This document shows positions 34,297 to 43,846 of a stretch of 64,000 nt of DNA, piece after piece. A model generated the notes under the pieces. It saw only the letters and a list, made by a program, of their open reading frames with translations, was not told the DNA's origin and ran no database searches. Origin of the DNA: Bryobacterales bacterium. Its GTDB lineage: Bacteria; Acidobacteriota; Terriglobia; Bryobacterales; Bryobacteraceae. The position numbers were made by a program, and so were the translations under genes. The stretch spans positions 16,679 to 80,678 of the forward strand of contig JADZGD010000003.1 of the NCBI GenBank assembly GCA_020854055.1, written 5' to 3'. How positions within the stretch are numbered: position 1 is the stretch's first letter; each line of letters opens with the position of its first letter.

Positions 34297-35088
34297 TTAG
34301 TTGTATTCGTCTTCAATCGACGAAAGGTCTTCGTTTGAAGAGAATGCAGCCTCAAAGTTCTGGTGTTTCTTTATAGCAATTTCGCCAAACGCTTCCGATT
34401 GTACCAGCAACACCGCCTGCCGCTTTACCAACTCCAGAATCGCCAGAAACAGACAGATCATGGCCCGCTGGCTGCGCTGGCTCTCGAAAAGTTCCTGCGC
34501 TCGAATGGGTTCGTTTTGTGAATTCGACTCGAATCGCGTACGCAAAAACTGCACCATGTCCGGTATGCTGACGTCTTCGTTCCCAATCTCGTAGACAGGC
34601 CGGCTCTTCACCCGCTCCAGCACTTCCTGGAGCGTTTTCACCAGGTCAAACAGGCTCACGGCCAGCCCTGGGCTGTCATCCTCGGACACAAATTGCGATA
34701 TCTGTGGATTCGACCAGATTGCCTCTTCCACAAGTCGTTTCTGTTGAAGCATTTCCGCCGCATTCTTAAAACGTTCGTGCTCCAGCAGCCGCTCCACCAG
34801 TTCACGCCGCGGATCCTCTTCCGGCGCAATCTTCTCCAGTTCCGGATCGCGCGGAAGCAGCATCCGCGATTTAATGTGGATCAGGGTTGCGGCCATGTAT
34901 ACGAACTCGGCGCTCAGCTCAAAATCAAGCTCCATCGCCTTTTCCACATACTCCAGATACTGCGCAGTGATGGTGGCAATCGGGATGTCATAGACGTTGA
35001 TCTGCTGCTTCCGAATCAGGTCCAGCAGCAAGTCGAGCGGTCCTTCGTAATGTTCCAGATGGACGTTCAACGGCGATGACACTTTCAA
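34297..35088 (-). CDS. scpA: Segregation and condensation protein A (kleisin)
   Basis: This is a 263-residue kleisin. The N-terminal family start HLEHYEGPLDLLLDLIRKQ is intact, followed by YDIPIATITAQYLEYV and the MLLPRD segment; the C-terminal winged helix is near AMICLFLAILELVKRQ. It bridges SMC head domains with ScpB. The order GT9-scpA-scpB-rluB is all minus strand. Confidence 0.94.
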   Translation of the reverse strand: MKVSSPLNVHLEHYEGPLDLLLDLIRKQQINVYDIPIATITAQYLEYVEKAMELDFELSAEFVYMAATLIHIKSRMLLPRDPELEKIAPEEDPRRELVERLLEHERFKNAAEMLQQKRLVEEAIWSNPQISQFVSEDDSPGLAVSLFDLVKTLQEVLERVKSRPVYEIGNEDVSIPDMVQFLRTRFESNSQNEPIRAQELFESQRSQRAMICLFLAILELVKRQAVLLVQSEAFGEIAIKKHQNFEAAFSSNEDLSSIEDEYN

Positions 35089-35149
35089 CAGGATAACAGG
35101 GATTTCCGGCTCCCCGGCTTAGCCCGCCCGCCACCCGGCGCGAGCATCT

Positions 35150-36397
35150 TCACCGAAAGTGGCGCTCCGTGGCGCGGGCTTCCCGCGTTGCCTCGATCAT
35201 CTCTTCGAGCACCCTGCCGGGTGTCAGCCGGTCGCCGCGGACCACAGTCACCGTCCCCGCTCCCACCGGCTTCCATCGCTGCAGCGTCCGCTCTCCGGCA
35301 AATCCATGGAACACGACGGCTCGCGGAACTCCGCATGCCGCGGCGACATGCTGTCCGGAGGAATCGTAACCCAGATACATCGACGCCCGCCCAATTATGC
35401 TGGCAAACGCGGCAAAGGAGCCCTCCCAGGCGAACAATCGATCCTCAAATGCCGGCAGCCGGTCAACCAGCCTCTCAACGCGCTCCATCTCTTCTCCCGG
35501 CGCTCCCTTGTCGATGACCACAAAAGCGCCGCAATCCAGCACCGAACGAACCAGCATCTCCTCAAAGGGATCCGCCAGCCGTTTGCCCTGGTTCTCACCC
35601 ACCCCCAGGCTGATGGCGACAAACGGAGGCTCCGGACAGCACTCCTCCGGCAGCGGGGCAATCCAGGGCCTCGCACACTCCACGCCAAAGGTTTCCCGGC
35701 ACCAGTCAGACGCGAGTTCCGATAGCGACAGGCTCCCCTGGCCGCCGCAAGCCCGGCTCTCAAAAAAGTAGTAGTTCTCTTCCGGGCAAACGGGCAGCAC
35801 TCCCAGTTGAGTCAGGCGGGAGTCCGGATCAATCACTACGGTACCCGGTTGGGAGAGCGCCGGCTGCAGTTCGGGCCAGATCGACAGGCGGTCACACAGC
35901 GTGGCCCTGCGGCCGTATTCGAGCGGGAGGTGGCCGATGCGCCCGTCCATCGCAAATAACTCCCGCGCCTTGGCGCTGCCGGCAAAAATGATCTGGGCCT
36001 CGGGAAATGCGCGTTTGGCCGCATCCAGCATCACGCTGGTGATAGCGACATCGGCGCCCAGCGTCACCCGGGAAAGCACCACGATCCGGTTGACGCCGCG
36101 GCGCGGAATCGGCCGCGGCCGGCGAATCCGCCCGTAACGCTCCAACAGCGAAGCAGCACTCACCTCCGGATACACCAGCGCCACGATCCCGCAAAAAAGC
36201 TCAGCGTAGGCGTCGCAGTAGCGCGGCTCGAAGGCATCGCTGAGCGGTTCCACCAGGTCCCGGAACAACTCCTCTGTGGCGGCCGCCGCCATCTGGGGTG
36301 AGTCACTTGCCGCTCTCTCAACCAGGCGCCGTACCAGATCAGGCGGACAGCGCTCGCCCCGGACACAATAAGAGCGCAACTGCTCTGCCAGCTTCAT
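35150..36397 (-). CDS. Glycosyltransferase family 9-like protein
   Basis: This is a 415-residue protein. The central and C-terminal parts show the heptosyltransferase pattern: NRIVVLSRVTLGADVAITSVML, VAISLGVGENQGKR for the nucleotide-sugar domain, then FAAFASIIGRASMYLGYDSSGQHVAAACG and PRAVVFHGF, typical of GT9. The N-terminal ~95 residues are helical and not part of the usual fold. It would transfer a heptose or related sugar, perhaps to lipopolysaccharide core; the acceptor is unknown. It lies 61 bp before scpA, without an obvious functional link. Confidence 0.78.
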   Translation of the reverse strand: MKLAEQLRSYCVRGERCPPDLVRRLVERAASDSPQMAAAATEELFRDLVEPLSDAFEPRYCDAYAELFCGIVALVYPEVSAASLLERYGRIRRPRPIPRRGVNRIVVLSRVTLGADVAITSVMLDAAKRAFPEAQIIFAGSAKARELFAMDGRIGHLPLEYGRRATLCDRLSIWPELQPALSQPGTVVIDPDSRLTQLGVLPVCPEENYYFFESRACGGQGSLSLSELASDWCRETFGVECARPWIAPLPEECCPEPPFVAISLGVGENQGKRLADPFEEMLVRSVLDCGAFVVIDKGAPGEEMERVERLVDRLPAFEDRLFAWEGSFAAFASIIGRASMYLGYDSSGQHVAAACGVPRAVVFHGFAGERTLQRWKPVGAGTVTVVRGDRLTPGRVLEEMIEATREARATERHFR

Positions 36398-36473
36398 GGC
36401 CTTCTCAATTGTGACGGTTGGGATCGGGAGAGCGTAACCTCAATTGTAACAGCGCCCGTCCGGCGGCCTCTGG

Positions 36474-38222
36474 TCAGGCCTCCCGGCCGAACCCGAGCGG
36501 ACCGGCATCGAGCAGTCCCCGGCTGGCCAGAATGTCGCAAACCGCCTCGGCGGCCTGCTGATCATCCACCGGCAGACTCTCGGGCTCAATCACCACCAGG
36601 CGGTCGTAGCCGATCAATTCCCGGGCCCGCTCCAACTCCTCCCGCATCCCCGAGGCGATTGAGCAGATGGCGATCAACCCGGAGGAAACCACAATGCTCG
36701 CCACCTCCGGCAGTACGTCACTATCCACGTCGTCGCTTAACAGGTGAGCCATGCAGTGGAGGTCGAACAGGCGCCGCTCCACCAGCTTGGCGACTTCCGG
36801 CCGCGCGGTGAGCCACACCGCGGCGGCGTGATGCCCCAGCCGCGCCGCCCGTTCGGCCGGCGTCGGCCGTTCGGTTTTGAACTGAATCCCCATCAGGGCC
36901 TGGCGAATCCGCTGGTGTCCGGCGTCGCCTACGCGCTCGCGGATCATTCCTGCGCCTAGTGTCAGGTTGGTCAGCGGGTCGATCAGGATGAAGCTGCCGG
37001 TGGCGCGGTTCTCTTCGTAGGGATCGAAAAACAGCGGCCGCTGCGTCTCCACCGATACCCGCGCGATCTCATTCAGCTGCAACCGGCCGGCGGGCGCGTG
37101 CCCGAGTGAATTGATGTCTACCTTGTGGACAATCGCCGTCACGGTTGCCGGCACCTGCTGGGTGGTGTGTTTCAGCAGATAGGAGCGATTGAGCTCCAGC
37201 GGCTGCCCGTTCATCCACACCAGCATCGCCTCGAAGTGGCGCGACATGTGCGGCAGGGCTGAGGGATGCACCAGCATGTCTCCCCGGCTGACGTCGATCT
37301 CGTCCTCCAGGCACACCGTAACTGAAAGTGGCGCAACGGCCTCCTCCAGGTCGCCGTCGTAGGTGACAACGGACTTCACCACCGAGGTCCGCCCCGAGGG
37401 CAGCGCCATCACGTGGTCGCCAGGACGGATGGTACCCGAAGCAACCTGCCCCGCATAGCCACGAAAATCCAGATGCGGCCGGATTACATATTGCACCGGG
37501 AAGCGCATCTGCTCAAACGGCTTCGACGGTCCGCCAGGCACGGTTTCCAGGTGCTCCAGCAGACTCGGCCCCTGATACCATGGCATGCGCCGGCTGCGGG
37601 TTACGACATTGTCCCCATCGAGCGCGCTTAACGGGATGAACTGAACGTTATCCGAGCGCAACCGGGCGAAAAACTCAATCAACTCCAGCCGGATTCCGTC
37701 GAACACTTCCTGGGAGAACCCCACCAGGTCCATCTTGTTCACTGCGACTGTCACCGATGGAATGCCCAGCAGCGAGGCGATGTAGATGTGGCGCCGCGAT
37801 TGCGGCAGCACGCCGCTGCGCGCATCCACCAGCACCACCGCCAGGTCCGCCGTGGAAGCGCCGGTCGCCATGTTGCGCGTGTACTGCTCATGGCCGGGCG
37901 TGTCGGCGATGATGAACTTCCGCCTGGGCGTGGAGAAGTACCGGTAGGCTACGTCGATTGTAATTCCCTGCTCCCGTTCCGCTCGAAGACCATCGGTGAG
38001 CAGCGAGAGATCGATTTCCCTTCCGGAACGGTTCACCGGCGACTTTTTCACCGAAGCCAGTTGGTCTTCATACACGCCTTTGGAATCGTAAAGCAGCCGG
38101 CCGATCAGCGTGCTCTTGCCATCGTCCACGCTGCCCGCGGTGGTGAACCGCAGGCACTCTTTGGCCTCGTTCTCCTTGAGGAATTGCTCGATCGGGGATA
38201 GTTGTGCCAGGGTGCCGGCCAT
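36474..38222 (-). CDS. cysN: Sulfate adenylyltransferase subunit 1 (CysN) with a degenerate APS-kinase-like tail
   Basis: Residues ~20-440 form an EF-Tu-like GTPase with [17 protein letters not shown] and NKMDL, which drives ATP sulfurylase in the CysDN complex. Residues ~455-580 align with the APS kinase domain of NodQ/CysNC (AAVWLT...[12 protein letters not shown]...[15 protein letters not shown]). The P-loop GxxGxGKS and the DGDN-type motif are missing; after WLT comes ARPEVAKLV. The tail is therefore probably non-catalytic. The gene overlaps cysD by one base. APS made here feeds sulfate assimilation or sulfation. Confidence 0.92.
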   Translation of the reverse strand: MAGTLAQLSPIEQFLKENEAKECLRFTTAGSVDDGKSTLIGRLLYDSKGVYEDQLASVKKSPVNRSGREIDLSLLTDGLRAEREQGITIDVAYRYFSTPRRKFIIADTPGHEQYTRNMATGASTADLAVVLVDARSGVLPQSRRHIYIASLLGIPSVTVAVNKMDLVGFSQEVFDGIRLELIEFFARLRSDNVQFIPLSALDGDNVVTRSRRMPWYQGPSLLEHLETVPGGPSKPFEQMRFPVQYVIRPHLDFRGYAGQVASGTIRPGDHVMALPSGRTSVVKSVVTYDGDLEEAVAPLSVTVCLEDEIDVSRGDMLVHPSALPHMSRHFEAMLVWMNGQPLELNRSYLLKHTTQQVPATVTAIVHKVDINSLGHAPAGRLQLNEIARVSVETQRPLFFDPYEENRATGSFILIDPLTNLTLGAGMIRERVGDAGHQRIRQALMGIQFKTERPTPAERAARLGHHAAAVWLTARPEVAKLVERRLFDLHCMAHLLSDDVDSDVLPEVASIVVSSGLIAICSIASGMREELERARELIGYDRLVVIEPESLPVDDQQAAEAVCDILASRGLLDAGPLGFGREA

Positions 38223-39127
38223 CAGAAATATCCCTCGCGCTTTTTGATCTCCATGGAGCCTTCCTGATCATGATCGATCACCCGGTTCTCGCGCTCCGAT
38301 CGCCGGAACAGCATCAATTCTTCAATGATCTTCGGAATCGTGTCAGCCTCCGAACGGATCGCGCCGGTGCAGTGTGTACAACCAAGCGACCGCATCCGGC
38401 ACATCACCATCCGAGGCTTCTCGCCGGGCAGCAGCGGAGGATTGTGCTCCACCGAAATCAGCATGTCACCGCGCACCACAACCTCGCGCTCCGCTGCAAA
38501 ATACAACGGCACCACGGGAATTTCCTCTAAGTGAATATATTGCCAAACGTCGAGTTCGGTCCAGTTGGAAAGCGGAAACACCCGGATCGACTCCCCCTTC
38601 TCCAACCGCGAGTTGTAAAGATTCCACAACTCCGGCCGCTGGTTTTTCGGGTCCCACTGCCCGAATCCGTCGCGGAACGAGTAGACTCGTTCTTTGGCAC
38701 GGCTCTTCTCCTCTTCGCGCCTCGCTCCGCCGAATGCGGCGTCGTACGGTCCGGCTGCCAGCGCGTCCAACAGCGCCTTGGTCTTCAACAGCGCGCAGCA
38801 CTTCTGCGTGCCCAGCCGGAACGGATTCGCCCTCTGGGCCAGCGCCTCCTCATTGCGATGGACGATCAGCCGCGCTCCGATCGAGGCCGGGTACCAATCC
38901 CGGAACCGGATCATCTCGCCAAACTTGAAGGAAGTGTCAATATGCAGCAGAGGAAAAGGAATCGGCCCGGGATAGAAGGCCTTCTGGGCCAACCGCAACA
39001 TGACCGACGAATCCTTCCCGATGGAGTACAACATCACCGGGCGCTGGAATTCGGCCGCCACTTCACGGAAGATATGGATGCTTTCCGCCTCCAGTAGTTT
39101 CAGATGGCTAGTGATCCGGACGCTCAT
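38222..39127 (-). CDS. cysD: Sulfate adenylyltransferase subunit 2
   Basis: This is a 301-residue PP-loop ATP pyrophosphatase, the catalytic half of ATP sulfurylase. It shows the PP-loop [13 protein letters not shown], the LHIDTSFKF segment, [14 protein letters not shown] and the ARG-type downstream motifs, and [17 protein letters not shown] near the C-terminus. Order and 1-bp overlap with cysN are standard. The 85 bp upstream, shared with the divergent M28 peptidase gene, hold no recognised riboswitch. Confidence 0.95.
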   Translation of the reverse strand: MSVRITSHLKLLEAESIHIFREVAAEFQRPVMLYSIGKDSSVMLRLAQKAFYPGPIPFPLLHIDTSFKFGEMIRFRDWYPASIGARLIVHRNEEALAQRANPFRLGTQKCCALLKTKALLDALAAGPYDAAFGGARREEEKSRAKERVYSFRDGFGQWDPKNQRPELWNLYNSRLEKGESIRVFPLSNWTELDVWQYIHLEEIPVVPLYFAAEREVVVRGDMLISVEHNPPLLPGEKPRMVMCRMRSLGCTHCTGAIRSEADTIPKIIEELMLFRRSERENRVIDHDQEGSMEIKKREGYF

Positions 39128-39212
39128 TCGTTCTCTCCATACAATACCACATCATCACAATTCCGATCATGATTAGGGTGATTGATTTTCGAGCAAACCG
39201 AAAAGTGACATC

Positions 39213-40826
39213 ATGAAACTCCTGCCCGCCATCTTCTTTTTTATTGGAGCACTCCAAGCACAACCGCTTCCACAGATCTCTCCACAGCGGATCCGCGCCG
39301 ATGTCCGCCTGCTTTCGAGCGACCTGCTCGAAGGGCGTGGAGTCGGCACCCGCGGCGGCGAACTCGCTAGCCAATACATTGCCACTCAGTTCGAACTGGC
39401 CGGCTTGAGACCTGCCGGTGACAATCAAACCTATTATCAGCGCGTTCCCCTGGTCGGTGTCGAACCGCAGCCCGGAACCAGCCTCAGCGCCACCACCGCC
39501 GGACAACCGTTGTCGTTCGAATATCTGCGGCAATTTGTCGGCGTGACCGGGAAGCAGCAGGCCGACGTGCGCTTCCGGGCCGAAGCGATATTTGTAGGAC
39601 ACGGAATCACCGCGCCCGAATTTCACTGGGACGACTACAAGGGCATAGACGTTCGCAATAAAGTGGTGGTCCTGTTTACGAACGAGCCGGCTTCGAGCGA
39701 TCCGGGCTTTTTTGGAGGCCGCTCCCTAACCTACTACGGCCGGTGGACGTACAAGTTTGAAGAAGCGGCACGGCGAGGCGCGCTCGCCTGTATTATCATC
39801 CACACCACGCCGACGGCCGGTTATGGCTGGGATGTGGTCCGCAATTCCTGGGGAAAGGAAAACCCGCAGGTTCGCCTGGCGCCAGGCGCCTCCGCGCTGG
39901 CACTGAGCGGATGGATCACCGCGGACGCGGCCACCGCGCTGCTGCGAAAATCAGGCCGCACGGTGAGCGATCTGCTGGCAGCCGCCGAGTCGCCACACTT
40001 TCGGCCATTTCCGCTTGGCGTCACCATCTCAGCGCACCTGGTGAGCAAACTGCGCGACATCGAATCGAACAATGTGGTCGCCATTGCGCCGGGCAGCGAT
40101 CCGCGGCTAGCCCGGGAAGCGGTGGTGTTCTCGGCTCATTGGGACCACCTCGGAATCGGAACGCCGGTCCGTGGCGACGGTATCTATAACGGCGCGGTGG
40201 ACAATGCCACCGGTTGCGCCATCCTGATGGAGCTGGCCCGCGCCTGGGCGGCCCTGCCGCAAAAGCCGCGGAGATCGGCCGTCTTCGTTGCGGTCACCGC
40301 CGAGGAGGCCGGTCTTTTGGGAAGCCAATACTATGGCGCCCACCCCGTGATTCCAGCGGGAAAAACGGCGATTAACCTCAATTACGACGCGTTGCTGCCC
40401 GCCGGCCGGCTCGATTCCCTCACCGTTTCCGGAGCGGAGCGAACCACGGCCTGGCCGGTCGTCCGGCAGATCGCGCAAAGGATGGCACTCAAGCTGGATC
40501 CCGAGGCCCACCCCGAAGCCGGCTACTATTATCGCTCGGACCACTTCTCCCTGGCCCGGGTGGGAATTCCCGCATTCTCCATCGGCGCCGGCTCCAGCTA
40601 CTCCGGAAAACCGGCTGACTACTCCCGGCAGGTGAGCGACCGCTACGGCGAGGATTACCACCAGCCCTCGGATGAGTTTCACCAGGACTGGGATTTCACC
40701 GGCCTGGCGCAAGCCGCAAGTTTCGGGATGGCGCTGGGTATGGACATCGCCAATGCCAACGGTCTTCCGTCCTGGAACGCCGGCGACGAATTTTTCGCCA
40801 TCCGTGAGGCGAGCAGCGCTCGCTGA
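39213..40826 (+). CDS. Secreted M28 family metallopeptidase
   Basis: This is a 537-residue protein with a signal peptide ending at ALQAQP. After an N-terminal part with a PA-type insertion (residues ~130-240), the M28 catalytic domain shows zinc ligands in FSAHWDHLG (His), GAVDNATG (Asp) and TAEEAGLLGS (Glu pair), NLNYDA (Asp) and YHQPSDEF (His). It is likely an aminopeptidase or glutaminyl-cyclase-like peptidase outside the cytoplasm. It is divergent from cysD. Confidence 0.9.
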   Translation: MKLLPAIFFFIGALQAQPLPQISPQRIRADVRLLSSDLLEGRGVGTRGGELASQYIATQFELAGLRPAGDNQTYYQRVPLVGVEPQPGTSLSATTAGQPLSFEYLRQFVGVTGKQQADVRFRAEAIFVGHGITAPEFHWDDYKGIDVRNKVVVLFTNEPASSDPGFFGGRSLTYYGRWTYKFEEAARRGALACIIIHTTPTAGYGWDVVRNSWGKENPQVRLAPGASALALSGWITADAATALLRKSGRTVSDLLAAAESPHFRPFPLGVTISAHLVSKLRDIESNNVVAIAPGSDPRLAREAVVFSAHWDHLGIGTPVRGDGIYNGAVDNATGCAILMELARAWAALPQKPRRSAVFVAVTAEEAGLLGSQYYGAHPVIPAGKTAINLNYDALLPAGRLDSLTVSGAERTTAWPVVRQIAQRMALKLDPEAHPEAGYYYRSDHFSLARVGIPAFSIGAGSSYSGKPADYSRQVSDRYGEDYHQPSDEFHQDWDFTGLAQAASFGMALGMDIANANGLPSWNAGDEFFAIREASSAR

Positions 40827-40856
40827 GCCCTCGCCCGCCTCTCCCGGTATCCGCGG

Positions 40857-42191
40857 CTACACCTTGGGTGGTTTTGCGGTTACCTTCCAGTTCTTCTCGT
40901 CGAAGTAGAGGACCTTTCCCTCGCGATACGACTCGACCGACATCGAAATCAGCACCTGCGCATGGGCCGCGGTTTCCACGTCGAGAGTCGGCTTCTGGCG
41001 GCTGCGCACGCAATCGAGGAAGTTGTTGATGTGCGCCGACATCATATCGCGTTGCTCAACCGGAATCGACTGGGCCGCCTCACCGAATTTCGAACGATAG
41101 GCATCATTGATTACATTGCGTTCCGGCCGCAGCGTGATATGGTCGGTATGCCCCTCGAACATTCCGTGCTCCACCATGATGATGGTACCCTCATGTCCCC
41201 GGATGAGTCCGGGGATGTGCTGCGAGTTGGCCATCGAAGAGGTCAACACCACCGAGTGGCCTTGGTTGTATTCCGCCACCAGGTGGAAGGTGTCCGGCAC
41301 CTCACGCTCATCCTTGAAGACGTAGATTCCGCCACCCGCCATTACCTTGTGGGGGAACATCGGTTCAGGCCAGCAGATGTTGAGCGGCGCTACCACGTGG
41401 AAGAACAGATCCGTGGCGATGCCCCCGGAGTAGTCCCAGTACTTGCGGAAGTGAAAGAAGCGATCGGGAGTCCACGCCCGCTTGGGCGCCGAGCCAAGCC
41501 ACGTTTTCCAGTCCACGTAGTTTTCGCCGGACTTGTCCGGACCGGCCTCGACATCGATCGGTCCGTTCCACTCGCCACGCGTCGAGTTCCGGTGGTACGA
41601 GCCCTGGCTCATGATCATCTGGCCGATGGCTCCGTCCGCGATGCATTTTTTCGCCTTCCACCACTGATCGGCCGACGTAGTTTGAGAGCCCACCTGAACA
41701 ACACGCTTCGTCTCCCTCACCGTGTCTACCAGTCGCTTGGCTTCGGCAATGGTGTGGCACATCGGCTTTTCCAGGTAGACATCCTTGCCCGCGTCCATCG
41801 CCGCCAGCGCGATGGGTGCGTGCCAGTGATCGGGAGTGGCAACGATAACGGCGTCAATATCGTTGCGGCTGAGCACTTCGCGGTAGTCCAGATAGCCCTC
41901 GCAGTTGTGCGCTTGCTTATTGGCGTTGACCCGCTTCTGGTAAACGTCGCACACGGCCACGATCTTTGACTTATCGGAGCCGAACAAAGCGAACTTACCG
42001 GCTACGTACGTTCCCCGGCCGCCGCATCCGATCACCCCTACGTTGATCTTATCGTTCGCGCCGAGTACCCTCGTCGTGGATAACTTGTTGCCCCGCGCCA
42101 GCACCGTGCCGGCGCCCATGAGACCGGCGCCGATGGCGCCCGCCCCCCGGAGAAAATCTCTGCGACGGAAATCGTCAGAATTGTTCGACAC
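40857..42191 (-). CDS. Tat-exported Gfo/Idh/MocA family oxidoreductase
   Basis: This is a 444-residue NAD(P)-dependent sugar oxidoreductase. The N-terminus [15 protein letters not shown] is a twin-arginine signal. The Rossmann motif is [13 protein letters not shown] and the family Lys-Pro appears as [10 protein letters not shown] long C-terminal beta-sheet domain follows, including WKTWLGSAP and [11 protein letters not shown], as in the exported GFO_IDH_MocA group common in Acidobacteria and Planctomycetes. The substrate is unknown. Confidence 0.92.
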   Translation of the reverse strand: MSNNSDDFRRRDFLRGAGAIGAGLMGAGTVLARGNKLSTTRVLGANDKINVGVIGCGGRGTYVAGKFALFGSDKSKIVAVCDVYQKRVNANKQAHNCEGYLDYREVLSRNDIDAVIVATPDHWHAPIALAAMDAGKDVYLEKPMCHTIAEAKRLVDTVRETKRVVQVGSQTTSADQWWKAKKCIADGAIGQMIMSQGSYHRNSTRGEWNGPIDVEAGPDKSGENYVDWKTWLGSAPKRAWTPDRFFHFRKYWDYSGGIATDLFFHVVAPLNICWPEPMFPHKVMAGGGIYVFKDEREVPDTFHLVAEYNQGHSVVLTSSMANSQHIPGLIRGHEGTIIMVEHGMFEGHTDHITLRPERNVINDAYRSKFGEAAQSIPVEQRDMMSAHINNFLDCVRSRQKPTLDVETAAHAQVLISMSVESYREGKVLYFDEKNWKVTAKPPKV

Positions 42192-42289
42192 TGCCTGCGC
42201 CCTCCATGATGGCGAAAACCGGAATATTGATCTCGATTAGTTTCGAGTCAAAACCAGTGTACTCCGGCTTAAGGCGGGGGTCAAAGAAT

Positions 42290-43018
42290 TTAAGATCCTG
42301 TTTCCGTCTCGGAGGAAGATGAGCCGGCCGCATTTCGTTTGGGCGCGGTCCGATCGATTGGCGGCAGGGCGGTTCTTGTGGCTTCGACGGCCGGCGTCCG
42401 GCGCAGCGCCCTCCACCAGACAAACGAGCAGAGAAAACTGCTGAACACCGCGATGTTGCTGCCGGTGAAATAGTAGTCTCGCGATAGCGCGATCAAGGAC
42501 ATCCCGATCGCCTGCCCGGCCATCTGCAGCCCCAATCCGCTGCTGATCAGCAGGATCTGCCGGTCGCGGCTCCGGTATACCATCAGGCGCGACCACAACA
42601 GCAGGTTCAATATCGCAGAGCCAAAGCTCAGGTTGCGGTCCAATGCATTCATCCAATGACCGACCCGTTCGTTGTGGCAGGCCCACAACGAGACGAGCCA
42701 GAAAAGGATCGCCCCGGCAATCACCATTCGCGCAAAGGGCGCGCGCTTCGGTCCGGGAGGGGCAGATTTCAGAATGAGGCTGACCACAATCGCCAGAATC
42801 CCCGTCTGGCGAAGGATTTCATCGTAGTAATAATACGTGTAATTCAGCAGGCCAACTTCTGTCGTCGCCGCGATTTCGACTACCGTTGTGAGAAAGAGGA
42901 TAATGCAGAAGGCAAACAGGAAGGGGAACTTGCGGAAGGCTCCCCGTATCAGGGCAGCCAGCACCATCACCTGGAGAACGCCGCCAATGATCCAGAGGAC
43001 GAATTGATAATATTTCAT
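42290..43018 (-). CDS. Polytopic membrane protein of unknown function
   Basis: This is a 242-residue protein with about seven hydrophobic segments from the start (FVLWIIGGVLQVMVLAALI) to ~residue 205 and a Ser/Thr/Glu-rich cytoplasmic tail. Between helices lie LLNYTYYYYDEILRQTG and CHNERVGHWMNALDRNL. Similar seven-helix proteins recur in acidobacterial genomes, but I cannot name a function. It is 121 bp downstream of the tandem-repeat peptide gene and may share its transcript. Confidence 0.75.
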   Translation of the reverse strand: MKYYQFVLWIIGGVLQVMVLAALIRGAFRKFPFLFAFCIILFLTTVVEIAATTEVGLLNYTYYYYDEILRQTGILAIVVSLILKSAPPGPKRAPFARMVIAGAILFWLVSLWACHNERVGHWMNALDRNLSFGSAILNLLLWSRLMVYRSRDRQILLISSGLGLQMAGQAIGMSLIALSRDYYFTGSNIAVFSSFLCSFVWWRALRRTPAVEATRTALPPIDRTAPKRNAAGSSSSETETGS

Positions 43019-43138
43019 ACGACCCCGCCTGGATACACCTTCACTCTAATCCAATCCAACCGGGATCCAGTCACCAAATAGAAACGGGGAGATCCTTGGC
43101 CACCAGACCAAAGACCTCCCGTTTCAATGAGTTCAGAG

Positions 43139-43579
43139 CTAGACGAATTTCGGAGGGCCTTCGTCCCACGGATTCGGGGGAAGCGTCGGTCCAATCGTAA
43201 GCTTCGGAGGGCCTTCGTCCCACGGATTCGGGGGAAGCGTCGGTCCAATCGTAAGCTTCGGAGGGCCTTCGTCCCACGGATTTGGAGGAAGCGTCGGTCC
43301 AATCGTAAGCTTCGGAGGGCCTTCGTCCCATGGATTTGGAGGAAGCGTCGGTCCAATCGTAAGCTTCGGAGGGCCTTCGTCCCACGGGTTCGGGGGAAGC
43401 GTCGGTCCAATTGTGAGCTTCGGTGGGCCTTCATCCCACGGGTTCGGTGGAAGTGTCGGTCCAATTGAAACGCCAATCGAGGGGCCATTCAGACGATGAC
43501 CAGTATTCGCACTAGCGACGAGCGCGAACGTCAAAATCACAATAACACAAACCGAGACACGCACAATGACTGATCTCAT
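43139..43579 (-). CDS. Secreted tandem-repeat peptide (six 18-residue repeats)
   Basis: This is a 146-residue protein. A signal peptide (MRSVIVRVSVCVIVILTFAL, cut near VASA) leads to six consecutive 18-residue units GPTLPPNPWDEGPPKLTI, the last ending KFV. The units are 54 bp long and abut with no spacer. Nine of the eighteen codons vary between copies, and every change I found is synonymous. That strongly supports translation in this frame and constraint on the peptide. The mature protein is Pro-rich, acidic and Trp-containing with no Cys. I do not recognise a named family. It could be a surface or precursor protein; the role is open. Confidence 0.82.
   Translation of the reverse strand: MRSVIVRVSVCVIVILTFALVASANTGHRLNGPSIGVSIGPTLPPNPWDEGPPKLTIGPTLPPNPWDEGPPKLTIGPTLPPNPWDEGPPKLTIGPTLPPNPWDEGPPKLTIGPTLPPNPWDEGPPKLTIGPTLPPNPWDEGPPKFV
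43149..43490. repeat. Six 54-bp tandem repeats
   Basis: The repeat period is exactly 54 bp (for example TTCGGAGGGCC at 43149 and again at 43203). Units differ by a few bases only. They encode the peptide repeats of the minus-strand gene at 43139-43579. Because the period is a multiple of three, several other frames also stay open across the array. Confidence 0.95.
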
Positions 43580-43846
43580 GTGAGATACCTTAGAGAGACT
43601 GCGCCTCTCCTCTTAGTCTCAGGGGATAACTCCCCCTATGTTTTCACCTACTACACCTCAATTGTAGGGGGGTGCAAACTCTTAGACTATATCGGATTAT
43701 TCCGTAGTGACGACTAGGGGAAACGCCTGGGAGGAAGGCCGGAAACGGCACATTCGGTTGGAATGCGAACGTCTGTTCAGTGGTCTGAATCCACTATACT
43801 CGAGGCGGCGACTCGGTTTCTTCTTTGTTTTAAGTTGGTTACAAGA
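43580..43846. promoter_or_regulatory. Regulatory region with clustered TAGGGG-type boxes
   Basis: This 267-bp gap upstream of the repeat-peptide gene contains three related G boxes: an inverted pair AGGGG/CCCCT (43621-43637, 7-bp spacer), GTAGGGGGG (43664-43672, paired with CCTAC at 43648-43652), and CTAGGGG (43714-43720). A minus-strand TATAGT lies near 43684-43690. The boxes look like response-regulator sites, but no known consensus is claimed. An inverted AGTGG/CCACT (43779-43795) may be a weak terminator of the ATPase gene. No coding sequence is evident. Confidence 0.4.

Noticed and set aside
39128..39212. Search for a sulfur-responsive riboswitch ahead of cysD
   Set aside because: Only 85 bp are available and no conserved riboswitch core or terminator was seen.
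43071..43488. Other open frames across the 54-bp repeats on both strands
   Set aside because: Only the 43139-43579 frame has a signal peptide and silent-only variation; the others are open because the period is a multiple of three.
43139..43490. Regular 54-bp repeats near cas genes, resembling a CRISPR array
   Set aside because: Units abut without unique spacers, have a period divisible by three and encode a conserved peptide with a signal sequence. This is a coding tandem repeat.
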